From assembly GCA_006227095.1 (NCBI GenBank), contig SBFZ01000281.1:1-8154 (forward strand): DNA of 8,154 nt. The letters are read 5' to 3'. Below the pieces are notes generated by a model. That model saw only the letters and a list, made by a program, of their open reading frames with translations, was not told where the DNA came from and made no database searches. Made by a program: the position numbers and the translations under genes. Positions 1 through 6,823 of this stretch are shown here, piece by piece. The DNA comes from Bacteroidota bacterium. GTDB taxonomy: Bacteria; Bacteroidota; Bacteroidia; Bacteroidales; VadinHA17. Positions within the stretch are counted from its first letter, which is position 1, and every line of letters begins with the position of its first letter.

Positions 1-1175
1 CCGTTCTGGTTGACATTGTTGCCACCGTTGCCTCCGTTTGCTGAGAGTACCGGTGCTGACTGGAAAAATCTTGTGCTGATGATCACTGAGCCTCCTGCTC
101 CCCCTCCGCCAGCACCTGCATTGGCCGCGGAATTATTTAAGGCTGCGGCACCGCTGGCGGTAATGATTCTTCCGTTACCCACAATAGTGTCAGCATGGAT
201 GATTACAATACCGCCGCCGTTGGCTCCGGCCGAGGTTGTCGGGGTTGTCAGGTATACTGAGGCTCCTCCGCCTCCGCCCATATATACACCGGTATTAAGT
301 GTAGGATAGCTTGATATGGTGAACCCGCCGCGTCCTCCGGGATAGAGTCCGCCGCAGACATCAGGAGCCAGTTCCTGGTCTCCCACACTGCCTGCCCCGT
401 AGTTTGAACCGCCACCGCCTCCCGAATAACGTCCGTTGCCGCCGCCACCACCCGTAAGGTTGGCGCCCTTTCCTTTCATGTACGCCGGGTAAAGTGAAAG
501 ATTTGAAGCGGTTCTCAGTCCGAGCCCCTCTCCCTTGTAGCCTGCTGCATGAGACCATATGCTGTATGATTCCCACCTGAGACTGTCATCGGAGGCCTGG
601 CAAAAACCGTTCCCCTGAGAGACTATGCCTCCCCTGAAACCGGTACCGGTAACATTTATATCTGCATTGAGCGTCAGAACCCCCTTGACGAGGAAGACAA
701 GCACACCTCCCCTCACAGAAGCTGAATCCCATGGCTGGCATGAAAGCTGCGTGTTGACAACCGCATCACGGTATGACCTTACCTTGACAATCTGTACCTT
801 CCCCTGTGGGTCATAACTGTTAAGCAATACCCGCGAGAAATCAATCCTGCGCGTACCTGTATTAACAGATTGTATGATTACAATCTCATATTTTCCGGGA
901 GTTCCGATGACGTTCTGATAGTTGCCCTCAAGGTCAAACCCGGCATTGATCCTTACCCCGCTCATCTGCATCACCATCACCGTGTCATTTACGGCAAACG
1001 CTGTTACATCATCAGCAATGACATAATCGGTACCCACCGTGGTCACGCTGGCATAGCTGTTCACCTGGCCGGTCAGGAGAGGAGTCTGCCCTGAAATATT
1101 AACACCCCCAAAGGCTGACATCAGTACAATAATCAGAAGAAAACTCCTGGCTATGTGACGGGTTGTAAGGGGCAT
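1..1175 (-). CDS. Secreted glycine-rich surface protein, N-terminal part (3' end beyond the left edge)
   Basis: The reading frame is open from an ATG at 1175 to the window edge, giving 391 visible residues with no stop. Residues 1-30 look like a Sec signal peptide: positive residues (RHIAR), a hydrophobic stretch at about 11-23, and likely cleavage near residues 27-30. Residues 35-175 are beta-rich, with motifs such as VNSYASVTTVGTDYVI and a second segment with LLNSYDPQGKVQIVKV. Glycine clusters follow at about 242-247, 252-257, 275-284, 300-304, 319-322, 355-362 and 380-386, in a GGGGGSNYGAG style. From memory, this combination occurs at the start of very long Bacteroidota exported proteins that end in a type IX secretion sorting domain or gliding-associated C-terminal domain. 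That end lies outside the window, so the secretion route is inferred. A role as adhesin or surface-layer protein is a guess. The gene follows the histidine kinase on the same strand after 84 nt. No Shine-Dalgarno sequence precedes the ATG, which is usual for this phylum. Confidence 0.78.
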   Translation of the reverse strand, partial: MPLTTRHIARSFLLIIVLMSAFGGVNISGQTPLLTGQVNSYASVTTVGTDYVIADDVTAFAVNDTVMVMQMSGVRINAGFDLEGNYQNVIGTPGKYEIVIIQSVNTGTRRIDFSRVLLNSYDPQGKVQIVKVRSYRDAVVNTQLSCQPWDSASVRGGVLVFLVKGVLTLNADINVTGTGFRGGIVSQGNGFCQASDDSLRWESYSIWSHAAGYKGEGLGLRTASNLSLYPAYMKGKGANLTGGGGGNGRYSGGGGGSNYGAGSVGDQELAPDVCGGLYPGGRGGFTISSYPTLNTGVYMGGGGGASVYLTTPTTSAGANGGGIVIIHADTIVGNGRIITASGAAALNNSAANAGAGGGGAGGSVIISTRFFQSAPVLSANGGNGGNNVNQN

Positions 1176-1259
1176 TTTACGGTATATGGTTTAACTAATA
1201 TTACGTTAATTAAACTGAGAAAAGGAAAGATTATTTTAGGAGACGCCTGATTATTGAGG
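1176..1259 (-). other. AT-rich intergenic spacer between the kinase and the glycine-rich gene
   Basis: This 84-nt spacer separates the kinase stop codon from the ATG of the glycine-rich gene. It is much richer in A and T than the coding DNA around it. It contains a nested inverted repeat at 1189-1215. On the minus strand I find no exact TAnnTTTG box and no hairpin followed by a T-tract, so it is unclear whether the downstream gene has its own promoter or is read through from the kinase gene. Confidence 0.6.
1189..1215. repeat. Nested AT-rich inverted repeat upstream of the glycine-rich gene
   Basis: On the plus strand GTTTAA at 1189-1194 pairs with TTAAAC at 1210-1215. A second, inner pair is TTAAC at 1191-1195 with GTTAA at 1205-1209, and the centre holds the short palindrome TAATATTA. 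The two pairings share bases, so they are alternatives rather than one continuous stem. The element ends 14 bp before the ATG of the glycine-rich gene, a position where an operator could act. It could also be chance symmetry in AT-rich DNA. Confidence 0.35.
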
Positions 1260-4200
1260 CTAAACGGTATACAGCAGCGGAAACTCAACCGTAAAAACTG
1301 TTCCCTTGTCCTGCTCTGTGGCAAACCATATCTTCCCTCCTGCCCCTTCAACATATCGCTTGACAATTGACAGCCCGAGTCCCATACCGGATGACTTTGT
1401 GGTAAAATTGGGAGTGAACATCCTGGGTATCAATTCTCCCGGAATGCCTGTGCCATTATCAATGAATCTTACCCTCACCCTGCTGTCTGCAACTGATACC
1501 ACAATCCTGATCTCCCCCTTTCTGCCAGTTGGAACTGACTGAATGGCGTTCTTGAGCAGATTGGAAAAGATGCTGTTGAGATGCTCCCGGTCTGCCATGA
1601 TGACTGCCTGGCTGATGTTGTTGCTTTCGAGTGAAATGGTTGTGTTCTCTGCATTGCCGAACATGGCAAGGGTGGTATTGAGCTGGGCAAGAACATCAAC
1701 CTCGGAGGGGTCTGCTCCGGGAAGCCTTGCAAAGGAAGAGAATGCCGTAGCTATATTTGACAGGTTATCAATATACTCTATCTGGTTATCAGTAAAGGTT
1801 TTGATTTTCTTGTCGAAGTCCGGGACCCTGTCAGACCACCATTTGAATAACTGCTGGACATTCAGCTTCATGGGAGTGAGCGGGTTCTTGATCTCATGGG
1901 CAATCTGCCTGGCCATCTCGCGCCATGCCATTTCACGCTCGGTACGTGCAAGTTTGGTGGCGCTTTCCTCAAGTTCATCGGTCATCCGGTTGTACTGTTT
2001 TACCAGTTCCCCCACCTCATCACGGCTGTTATAGCTTATGTGTTCATTCTTCCGGCCGTATGCCACCGAGGCCATCGCCTGCTGAAGCATATAGAGGGGG
2101 CTCGTGATCCTGTCACTGAGAAAGACAGCCACCCACATCATTATCAGCAGGAACAGCAACGCAAAGTTTACCAGTGTTACGATCAGATTGGTGGTCTCCC
2201 TTGCAAGCAGGTTCTGCATCTCAAAATAGGGAATGTTGATATAGGCAAGAAGATTGTTTTCCTGATTGTAGAAAGGAAGGTAGGCCGACAGATAGGTTAG
2301 ATTGCCGATCGACTCGGTACCGATATATTCTTCCTTGCCTGAGGATGTCAGTACTCCGTAGGCCACCGGATCAATCATGCTTCCCTCAAGCTTGCGTGCA
2401 AATACCTCGGGCCTTGAAGTGGCAATCAGACGCCCAGCCGGAGAGTACAGGTTGATATCTGTAAAGAAGACATTTGAGAACTTAACCAGCAAATGGTTAA
2501 GGGTAGGATAATCCGGAGCCTGCCATCTGCTGTCAAGACTCTCCTCTGCTGAGAGCTTATGCTCCAGTTCAATCGCCAGCGAGGTGGCTTTTTCACGAAT
2601 GATCCTCGTATGATTGGTTCTGAACTGCCTTGTGCTGAGCATGAGGGCCCCGGTTATCACAATGATGAAGACAACGGTAAGAACCACTGCAAACGAGAGT
2701 TGAAGCCGTCTTCTGAAGGTTCCTGTTTTAAGAAGCTCTCCCGGCTTCAGGGTGAAGCTGACAAGAAGAGTGAAGACATATAAAAGAATGGTGATGAAGA
2801 GGTAGCCGAATGTGATTATACGGTCAAGAAACTTGACCCTGGCAACAGATATGGCAAGGGTCATATCTCCGAGGGTATAGTAAAGATGCCGGTAATCGCG
2901 CGACTTCTCGAGCCTGTATTCCTCTCTCTCCGGGTCTCCTGCCGGGATCTCCGTATCATAGGGGTATTCCCCCGAGCGGAGAACGAGAATTCCCTTATTG
3001 TACTTGGCATATGAGATGTCCTTAAGCTTCGGGAACCTCTGGTGGCTGCCACTGAGAAGCAACTCAGGATATCCTGCCAGGTAAGTCTCAATATGACTGA
3101 CCAGTTCGATGAACAACCCGTTGCTCAGCCCGGGGGCAAGGTCATAGATTATTTTTCCCATATACCATGCCCGACCTGTGTTGTTCCGTAAGAAATAAAA
3201 CCCGGTGCGTGTGATGGTATCACCGTCACTCATGATCCGGTTGTCAAACCAGTCAAAGCAGTTTTCAGCCTCCTTGCCCGTTGCACCAAGGCTAAGCGGG
3301 GAGTCATTGCGGCAGATGACAATGTTTAAATCATAGTTCTCCCAGTAACCATAGAAATAGCCATCCTCAAGATACCTGTAAACTGCATTTATATCTGCCC
3401 GGGTGATAACCTCCCTGTTCAACATGCCAGCCAGCACGGTATCAGATTCCAGGGCAGGCCAGATATCAATAAGCATCCCCTCGGCAACCATATCATTGTC
3501 ACTTGCCAGCGAGATTGCCATTACCTTCATGTTCCTGTCCTCCTTCAGTATGGAGTACCTGATTATGAGGGCTGTGGCCAGTACAGCAGTAAGAACCGAA
3601 ATCGTTATGGTGAGTGTCACCTCGGAGAATGCCCTTCGCTGCCATATCATAATGGCAGTGACCATCATGAGAACCCATGTAATGCTCCACCCGCTGCAGT
3701 CAGTGCCAAGAAGGCAGGCAAGCGGCAGAATTACAACCGTAGTTCCCGCAACTGCAAGATTCTGCTTCAGTGGCCACTCCTTCATCATCCTGAATGCACG
3801 CATGAAGAGTATTACCGGCACAGTCATCAGGAGCATCACTGATACAATCCCGGCAAGACTCATGAATGTCATGTCAAGGATCCTGAATGCTTCAAAGCTG
3901 ATTGCTGAGTTGAGTATAAGATCGCGGAAATAAGCTTCTGTCAAAAGGAAAAGGATGAACCCTGCAACCAGGGTCAGCCCCGGAACCAGGTGGCCCTTCA
4001 ATCCTGTATCCGGAACAGGTGTATTGAACCTGCCGCTCATGAATGTGAACCTTATGCCTGCAAGGATCAGCAGACCGAGCATTATCACATGACCGACAGA
4101 AGGCAACAAAGGCCCGGCTGACCAGTGAAAGGGGGAAAAGATCTGGGTAGACCTGACCGATGGGGGCACCCCGGTTATAAGGATTAAACCATAAATTGCA

Positions 4201-4961
4201 AGCAGGGTGGCGAATGTAACCGCCAGTGCCACTGGCGCCTTCACCTTGAGGTAAACCCTTGAGGCAGACAGAACCACAAGCCTCACAAGAAGGAAAAAGG
4301 CTGCAAGCCATAAAAGAACCGGGAATACAATGAATATGGTATTCGGTTTTATTTCCGGGAAGAGAAGTCCGAAATGATACTCTTTCTCGGCTCCCTCTAT
4401 CTGGAATGCAGACTCCTGCGGATCAAAGGTGATGCCTGTCTCATCAGGGAGGGGAAATGTCTCGGGGTAACCTGATTCAAGGATGTTGTTGACAATGGGA
4501 TACTGCCTGTAGACTTTGATCAGAGCAAGCATTTCATACTCCTGAAACTCCCTGTGAACCGGGATAAACCATCCGTTGCTGTAAAACACCGGCTTGTGCT
4601 CATCAAAATGCTGCTCATATATCACAGGAAAGGCAATACTGTTGTCCGACCAGTATGCAATGGTCCCCTCACGGTAGACAAGGAGGGTGATCCCTTCCTT
4701 CAGACCGTTGCTGCCCAGTGACCCCTGAAAAAGAGAAGAGACGTCACCTGACTCAGTGATCTCCTCCTCCGTCAGCTCCAGGAGCCTCTCCGCATCCGTC
4801 TCCAGCGAGGAGAGCCTGGCATCGGTACGTGATGTCCTGATCCGCCATTCCAGATCACTGAAATACAGAATGTCTGCCAGGGCAGCAATGGCAAGCGCCG
4901 CCACCAGTGCAACGGCTACAATCCTGATATCCTTCAGTTTTCCGGGCATAAGTCTACTCAT
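1260..4961 (-). CDS. Large NtrY-like transmembrane sensor histidine kinase, 1233 aa
   Basis: This is a membrane sensor kinase that should autophosphorylate on His1022 and pass the phosphate to an unlinked response regulator. From hydrophobicity read by eye, membrane segments lie near 12-33, 208-231, 242-263, 288-307, 325-341, 364-388, 400-418, 424-440, 448-468, 712-735, 752-775 and 926-948. The loops fit the positive-inside rule and leave three extracytoplasmic regions: 34-206, 470-710 and 776-923, the last resembling a Cache-type sensor. A HAMP-like linker spans about 949-1000. The phosphoacceptor motif AHEIKNPLTP (1021-1030) is the form typical of NtrY-type kinases. ATP-binding motifs are the N box with Asn1138 (LLKNAIQSVP), the G1 box with Asp1168 (DNGTGIP), an F-box-like FTPNFTTKSSG, and the G2 box GMGLGLSIVK from Gly1192. 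The kinase is therefore probably active. The frame stays open to an ATG at 5099, but that part overlaps the conserved end of rlmH. The start at 4961 (MSRLMPGK) overlaps rlmH by 8 nt; 4949 is an alternative. The ligand is unknown. Confidence 0.93.
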   Translation of the reverse strand: MSRLMPGKLKDIRIVAVALVAALAIAALADILYFSDLEWRIRTSRTDARLSSLETDAERLLELTEEEITESGDVSSLFQGSLGSNGLKEGITLLVYREGTIAYWSDNSIAFPVIYEQHFDEHKPVFYSNGWFIPVHREFQEYEMLALIKVYRQYPIVNNILESGYPETFPLPDETGITFDPQESAFQIEGAEKEYHFGLLFPEIKPNTIFIVFPVLLWLAAFFLLVRLVVLSASRVYLKVKAPVALAVTFATLLAIYGLILITGVPPSVRSTQIFSPFHWSAGPLLPSVGHVIMLGLLILAGIRFTFMSGRFNTPVPDTGLKGHLVPGLTLVAGFILFLLTEAYFRDLILNSAISFEAFRILDMTFMSLAGIVSVMLLMTVPVILFMRAFRMMKEWPLKQNLAVAGTTVVILPLACLLGTDCSGWSITWVLMMVTAIMIWQRRAFSEVTLTITISVLTAVLATALIIRYSILKEDRNMKVMAISLASDNDMVAEGMLIDIWPALESDTVLAGMLNREVITRADINAVYRYLEDGYFYGYWENYDLNIVICRNDSPLSLGATGKEAENCFDWFDNRIMSDGDTITRTGFYFLRNNTGRAWYMGKIIYDLAPGLSNGLFIELVSHIETYLAGYPELLLSGSHQRFPKLKDISYAKYNKGILVLRSGEYPYDTEIPAGDPEREEYRLEKSRDYRHLYYTLGDMTLAISVARVKFLDRIITFGYLFITILLYVFTLLVSFTLKPGELLKTGTFRRRLQLSFAVVLTVVFIIVITGALMLSTRQFRTNHTRIIREKATSLAIELEHKLSAEESLDSRWQAPDYPTLNHLLVKFSNVFFTDINLYSPAGRLIATSRPEVFARKLEGSMIDPVAYGVLTSSGKEEYIGTESIGNLTYLSAYLPFYNQENNLLAYINIPYFEMQNLLARETTNLIVTLVNFALLFLLIMMWVAVFLSDRITSPLYMLQQAMASVAYGRKNEHISYNSRDEVGELVKQYNRMTDELEESATKLARTEREMAWREMARQIAHEIKNPLTPMKLNVQQLFKWWSDRVPDFDKKIKTFTDNQIEYIDNLSNIATAFSSFARLPGADPSEVDVLAQLNTTLAMFGNAENTTISLESNNISQAVIMADREHLNSIFSNLLKNAIQSVPTGRKGEIRIVVSVADSRVRVRFIDNGTGIPGELIPRMFTPNFTTKSSGMGLGLSIVKRYVEGAGGKIWFATEQDKGTVFTVEFPLLYTV

Positions 4962-5427
4962 GATGATAGGGATCACCGGCATTGACCGACAACACCCTGT
5001 AAAGTTGTTCAGCGAACAATAATCGTACCACCTGGTGTGAGAAGGTGAGCCTTGAGAGTGAGAGCATATGATCAGCCCTCGAGGTAACAGAAGGGTCAAA
5101 ACCGTACGGCCCCCCTACAATAAACACGATTCTTTTTACAGGCAGCATCATCGCTTTGCGCAACCACTCAGCCATCTCCAGTGTTGAAAACAATTTCCCG
5201 CGTTCATCCAGCAAAACGACATGATCATCACTTTTCAAATGTGACAGGATCCTTTCTGCCTCGGTCCCCTTTACCCATTCGGCCGGTCGGTTTCCCGGGT
5301 TCTTCACATCGGGAAGGGTGACGATCTCAAGCCGGCCGTACCTGGAGATCCTCTTCTCATATTCGGCAACCCCGTCCCTTATCCAGGACTGATCGGTCTT
5401 GCCGGTCAGAAGGAGAACCATCTTCAT
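4954..5427 (-). CDS. rlmH: 23S rRNA (pseudouridine1915-N3)-methyltransferase RlmH
   Basis: RlmH is the SPOUT-class enzyme that uses S-adenosylmethionine to methylate N3 of pseudouridine 1915 in helix 69 of 23S rRNA, acting on assembled 70S ribosomes in the cytoplasm. The product is 157 residues, the usual family size (155 in E. coli). Visible family motifs are LLTGKTDQSW at the N-terminus, VVLLDERGK (70-78), the cofactor-knot motif IVGGPYGF (103-110), the segment LSLSRLTFSHQVVRLLFAEQ (122-141), and the C-terminal GDPYHHE, which carries the conserved YHxE end. The frame stays open upstream to 5616, but homology begins at MKMVLLLTGKT, so the ATG at 5427 is chosen; a second ATG at 5421 would drop two residues. 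The stop codon overlaps the start of the kinase gene, so the two are probably co-transcribed and perhaps translationally coupled. A TAnnTTTG promoter box lies 28 bp upstream of the start. Confidence 0.96.
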   Translation of the reverse strand: MKMVLLLTGKTDQSWIRDGVAEYEKRISRYGRLEIVTLPDVKNPGNRPAEWVKGTEAERILSHLKSDDHVVLLDERGKLFSTLEMAEWLRKAMMLPVKRIVFIVGGPYGFDPSVTSRADHMLSLSRLTFSHQVVRLLFAEQLYRVLSVNAGDPYHHE

Positions 5428-5455
5428 TGTTTTCGCCGGTTTGTGTTGAGTAAGG

Positions 5456-5463
5456 CAAATATA
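5456..5463 (-). promoter_or_regulatory. Bacteroidota-type -7 box for rlmH
   Basis: The minus strand reads TATATTTG here, an exact match to the TAnnTTTG consensus of the Bacteroidota primary sigma factor. Transcription would start a few bases downstream, leaving a leader of roughly 20 nt before the rlmH ATG at 5427. I see no clear TTG-type -33 box at the usual spacing, so the call rests on the -7 box and its position. Confidence 0.5.
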
Positions 5464-5535
5464 GCAATTAAGCCATTCAGGGAGGGTGCGGCGTCGCTGA
5501 TATTTAAAAGTGGTGCGGTTTTTGATATAATTAGT

Positions 5536-5543
5536 TAAATTTG
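5536..5543 (+). promoter_or_regulatory. Bacteroidota-type -7 box for the DUF4783-nadC-yihY unit
   Basis: The plus strand reads TAAATTTG, an exact match to TAnnTTTG, 35 bp before the ATG at 5579. This predicts a leader of about 30 nt. A TATAAT sequence lies nearby at 5526-5531, but that is the proteobacterial -10 form and is not expected to be the main signal in this phylum. No clear -33 TTG box is visible at the usual spacing. Confidence 0.5.
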
Positions 5544-5566
5544 CTTTGTCCTCAGATGTAAAGCAT

Positions 5567-5572
5567 AAAGGA
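5567..5572 (+). promoter_or_regulatory. Possible ribosome binding site of the DUF4783-like gene
   Basis: AAAGGA lies 6 nt before the ATG at 5579, an ordinary Shine-Dalgarno spacing. It supports that ATG over the in-frame ATG at 5546, which would put eleven hydrophilic residues ahead of the signal peptide and would lie within a few bases of the predicted transcription start. Other genes in this window lack such a site. Confidence 0.4.
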
Positions 5573-5578
5573 AACGAA

Positions 5579-5980
5579 ATGAGAAAAAAGCTTATGGTCA
5601 CTTCGGGAATGCTCATTACCCTTGCATTTCTGCTTGCGGCCCAGGATCAGCCAAGGATACCTTCAGGCATTGCCATCGCGTTCAGGACCGGAAGCGCCGC
5701 AGGGCTCTCCGAATACCTCAACAGTACCGTTGAGCTTGTCCTTCCGGGGAAGGAAGACTTCTACAGCAAGAGTGTGGCTGAGACTATTTTAAAGGATTTC
5801 TTCAGCCGGTACCGCTCCCGCGAGTTTGTCATCAAACACCAGGGCGCAAGGGGTGATGCTCAGTATGCCATTGCCAACCTTGAAACCGACAAGGGGAAAT
5901 TCCGGGTATACTTCCTGCTTAAGAAGGTGAACGGTAACCCGCTTATTCACCAGATCAGGATAGAAACCGATAATGAATGA
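5579..5980 (+). CDS. Small exported DUF4783-like protein, 133 aa
   Basis: This is a small secreted or periplasmic protein of unknown function. The first 22 residues form a signal peptide: MRKK, then a hydrophobic core at about 6-21 ending in LLAA, with likely cleavage before QDQ. There is no lipobox cysteine, so it is probably not a lipoprotein. The mature part (about 111 residues) begins with a helix (IPSGIAIAFRTGSAAGLSEY), followed by strands around STVELVLPG and helix KSVAETILKDFFSRY. It then has strands ending in KFRVYFLLKKVNGNPLIHQI. This helix-then-sheet order resembles the NTF2-like fold expected of DUF4783. The family assignment comes from length, fold pattern and position: from memory, DUF4783 proteins sit between rlmH and nadC in many Bacteroidota. 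The 3' end overlaps nadC by 8 nt, suggesting translational coupling. The function is unknown. Confidence 0.85.
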   Translation: MRKKLMVTSGMLITLAFLLAAQDQPRIPSGIAIAFRTGSAAGLSEYLNSTVELVLPGKEDFYSKSVAETILKDFFSRYRSREFVIKHQGARGDAQYAIANLETDKGKFRVYFLLKKVNGNPLIHQIRIETDNE

Positions 5981-6815
5981 CAACGAACTCAGGTCTTTCA
6001 TAATCAACGCACTCGCCGAAGACACCGGAGAGGGCGATCATAGCTCACTTGCATCAATACCTGCATCAGCCACCGGCAGGGCCAGGCTACTGGTTAAGGA
6101 GAACGGCATAATATCAGGGCTGCGTGCAGCCCGCGAAGTCTTCAGTGTGACAGATCCCTCACTGGCGGTAGCCCTGCTTATGAATGACGGCACCAGGGTA
6201 AAGTACGGAGATATTGCCCTCACCGTTGAAGGAAAGGTTCAGCCAATACTGCGCGCTGAAAGACTGGTGCTTAACATCATGCAACGGATGAGCGGCATTG
6301 CTACCGCCACTGCACTTTATACAGAGAAAGTCAGGGATACCGGCGCCCGGATCACTGACACCCGGAAGACCACACCGGGTATGCGTGCCCTCGAGAAGGA
6401 GGCAGTTCGCACAGGCGGCGGGGTGAATCACCGCATGGGACTTTATGACATGATCATGCTGAAGGATAACCATGTAGACTATGCAGGCGGAATATCGGCA
6501 GCCATAATAAGAACAAAAGAGTATCTTCGCATTAAGGGACTTGACCTGAAGATAGAGGTGGAGGCCCGTAATATCAGGGAGGTACGCGAGATACTTGAGA
6601 CGGGAGGGGCTGACCGCATCATGCTTGACAACTTCAATATCCCTGACACCAGGGAGGCTGTTACGCTCATTGCGGGCAAATGCGAAACAGAGTCGTCAGG
6701 AGGAATCACCCTTGACAATGTCAGGGATTATGCCCTCTGCGGCGTTGATTACATTTCAATTGGGGCACTGACCCACCATATAAAAAGCCTTGACATGAGC
6801 CTGAAAGCCTATTGA
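5973..6815 (+). CDS. nadC: Nicotinate-nucleotide pyrophosphorylase (carboxylating), quinolinate phosphoribosyltransferase
   Basis: NadC converts quinolinate and phosphoribosyl pyrophosphate to nicotinate mononucleotide, carbon dioxide and pyrophosphate, the step that commits de novo NAD synthesis to the nucleotide. The 280-residue product has the family's usual length. Visible motifs are the N-terminal EDTGEGDHSS (16-25); RKTTPGMRALEKEAV (131-145), with the substrate-binding Arg, Lys and Thr; GGGVNHRMGLYD (148-159); LKDNH (163-167); EVEARN (195-200); DRIMLDNF (214-221); ESSGGIT (240-246); and GVDYISIGALTHH (257-269). All expected active-site residues appear present. The ATG at 5973 lies inside the end of the preceding gene and gives the correct N-terminus. 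The other de novo genes, nadA and nadB, are not in the window. Confidence 0.97.
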   Translation: MNDNELRSFIINALAEDTGEGDHSSLASIPASATGRARLLVKENGIISGLRAAREVFSVTDPSLAVALLMNDGTRVKYGDIALTVEGKVQPILRAERLVLNIMQRMSGIATATALYTEKVRDTGARITDTRKTTPGMRALEKEAVRTGGGVNHRMGLYDMIMLKDNHVDYAGGISAAIIRTKEYLRIKGLDLKIEVEARNIREVREILETGGADRIMLDNFNIPDTREAVTLIAGKCETESSGGITLDNVRDYALCGVDYISIGALTHHIKSLDMSLKAY

Positions 6816-6823
6816 AAAACTCC

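Noticed and set aside
10..309. A proline-rich plus-strand reading frame at the left edge
   Set aside because: It is the complement of the glycine-rich clusters of the minus-strand secreted protein, since Gly codons read as Pro on the other strand.
639..650. The perfect 12-bp palindrome ACCGGTACCGGT
   Set aside because: It sits inside the coding sequence and encodes Thr-Gly repeats; nothing around it suggests a site.
966..984. A His-tag-like run of CATCAC triplets on the plus strand
   Set aside because: It is the complement of codons for Val-Met-Val-Met-Gln-Met in the secreted protein (residues 66-71), not a tag or a repeat array.
1244..1262. A possible terminator after the kinase stop (GCCT with AGGC)
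   Set aside because: The stem is only 4 bp with an 8-nt loop and no T-tract, too weak to call.
1543..2034. A 163-residue plus-strand reading frame opposite the kinase gene, and a similar 176-residue one at 3403-3933
   Set aside because: Both are antisense to the kinase coding sequence, which shows unmistakable kinase or membrane-protein features. Their Ser-, Met- and Leu-rich composition is what opposite-strand reading of such a gene gives.
4962..5099. An in-frame upstream extension of the kinase gene to an ATG at 5099
   Set aside because: It lies wholly within the conserved C-terminal part of rlmH, and its residues are Cys/Ser/His-rich with no relation to the membrane start at MSRLMPGK.
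5428..5616. An in-frame upstream extension of rlmH to 5616
   Set aside because: The family's N-terminus aligns at MKMVLLLTGKT. The extension crosses the divergent promoter region and runs into the start of the plus-strand gene.
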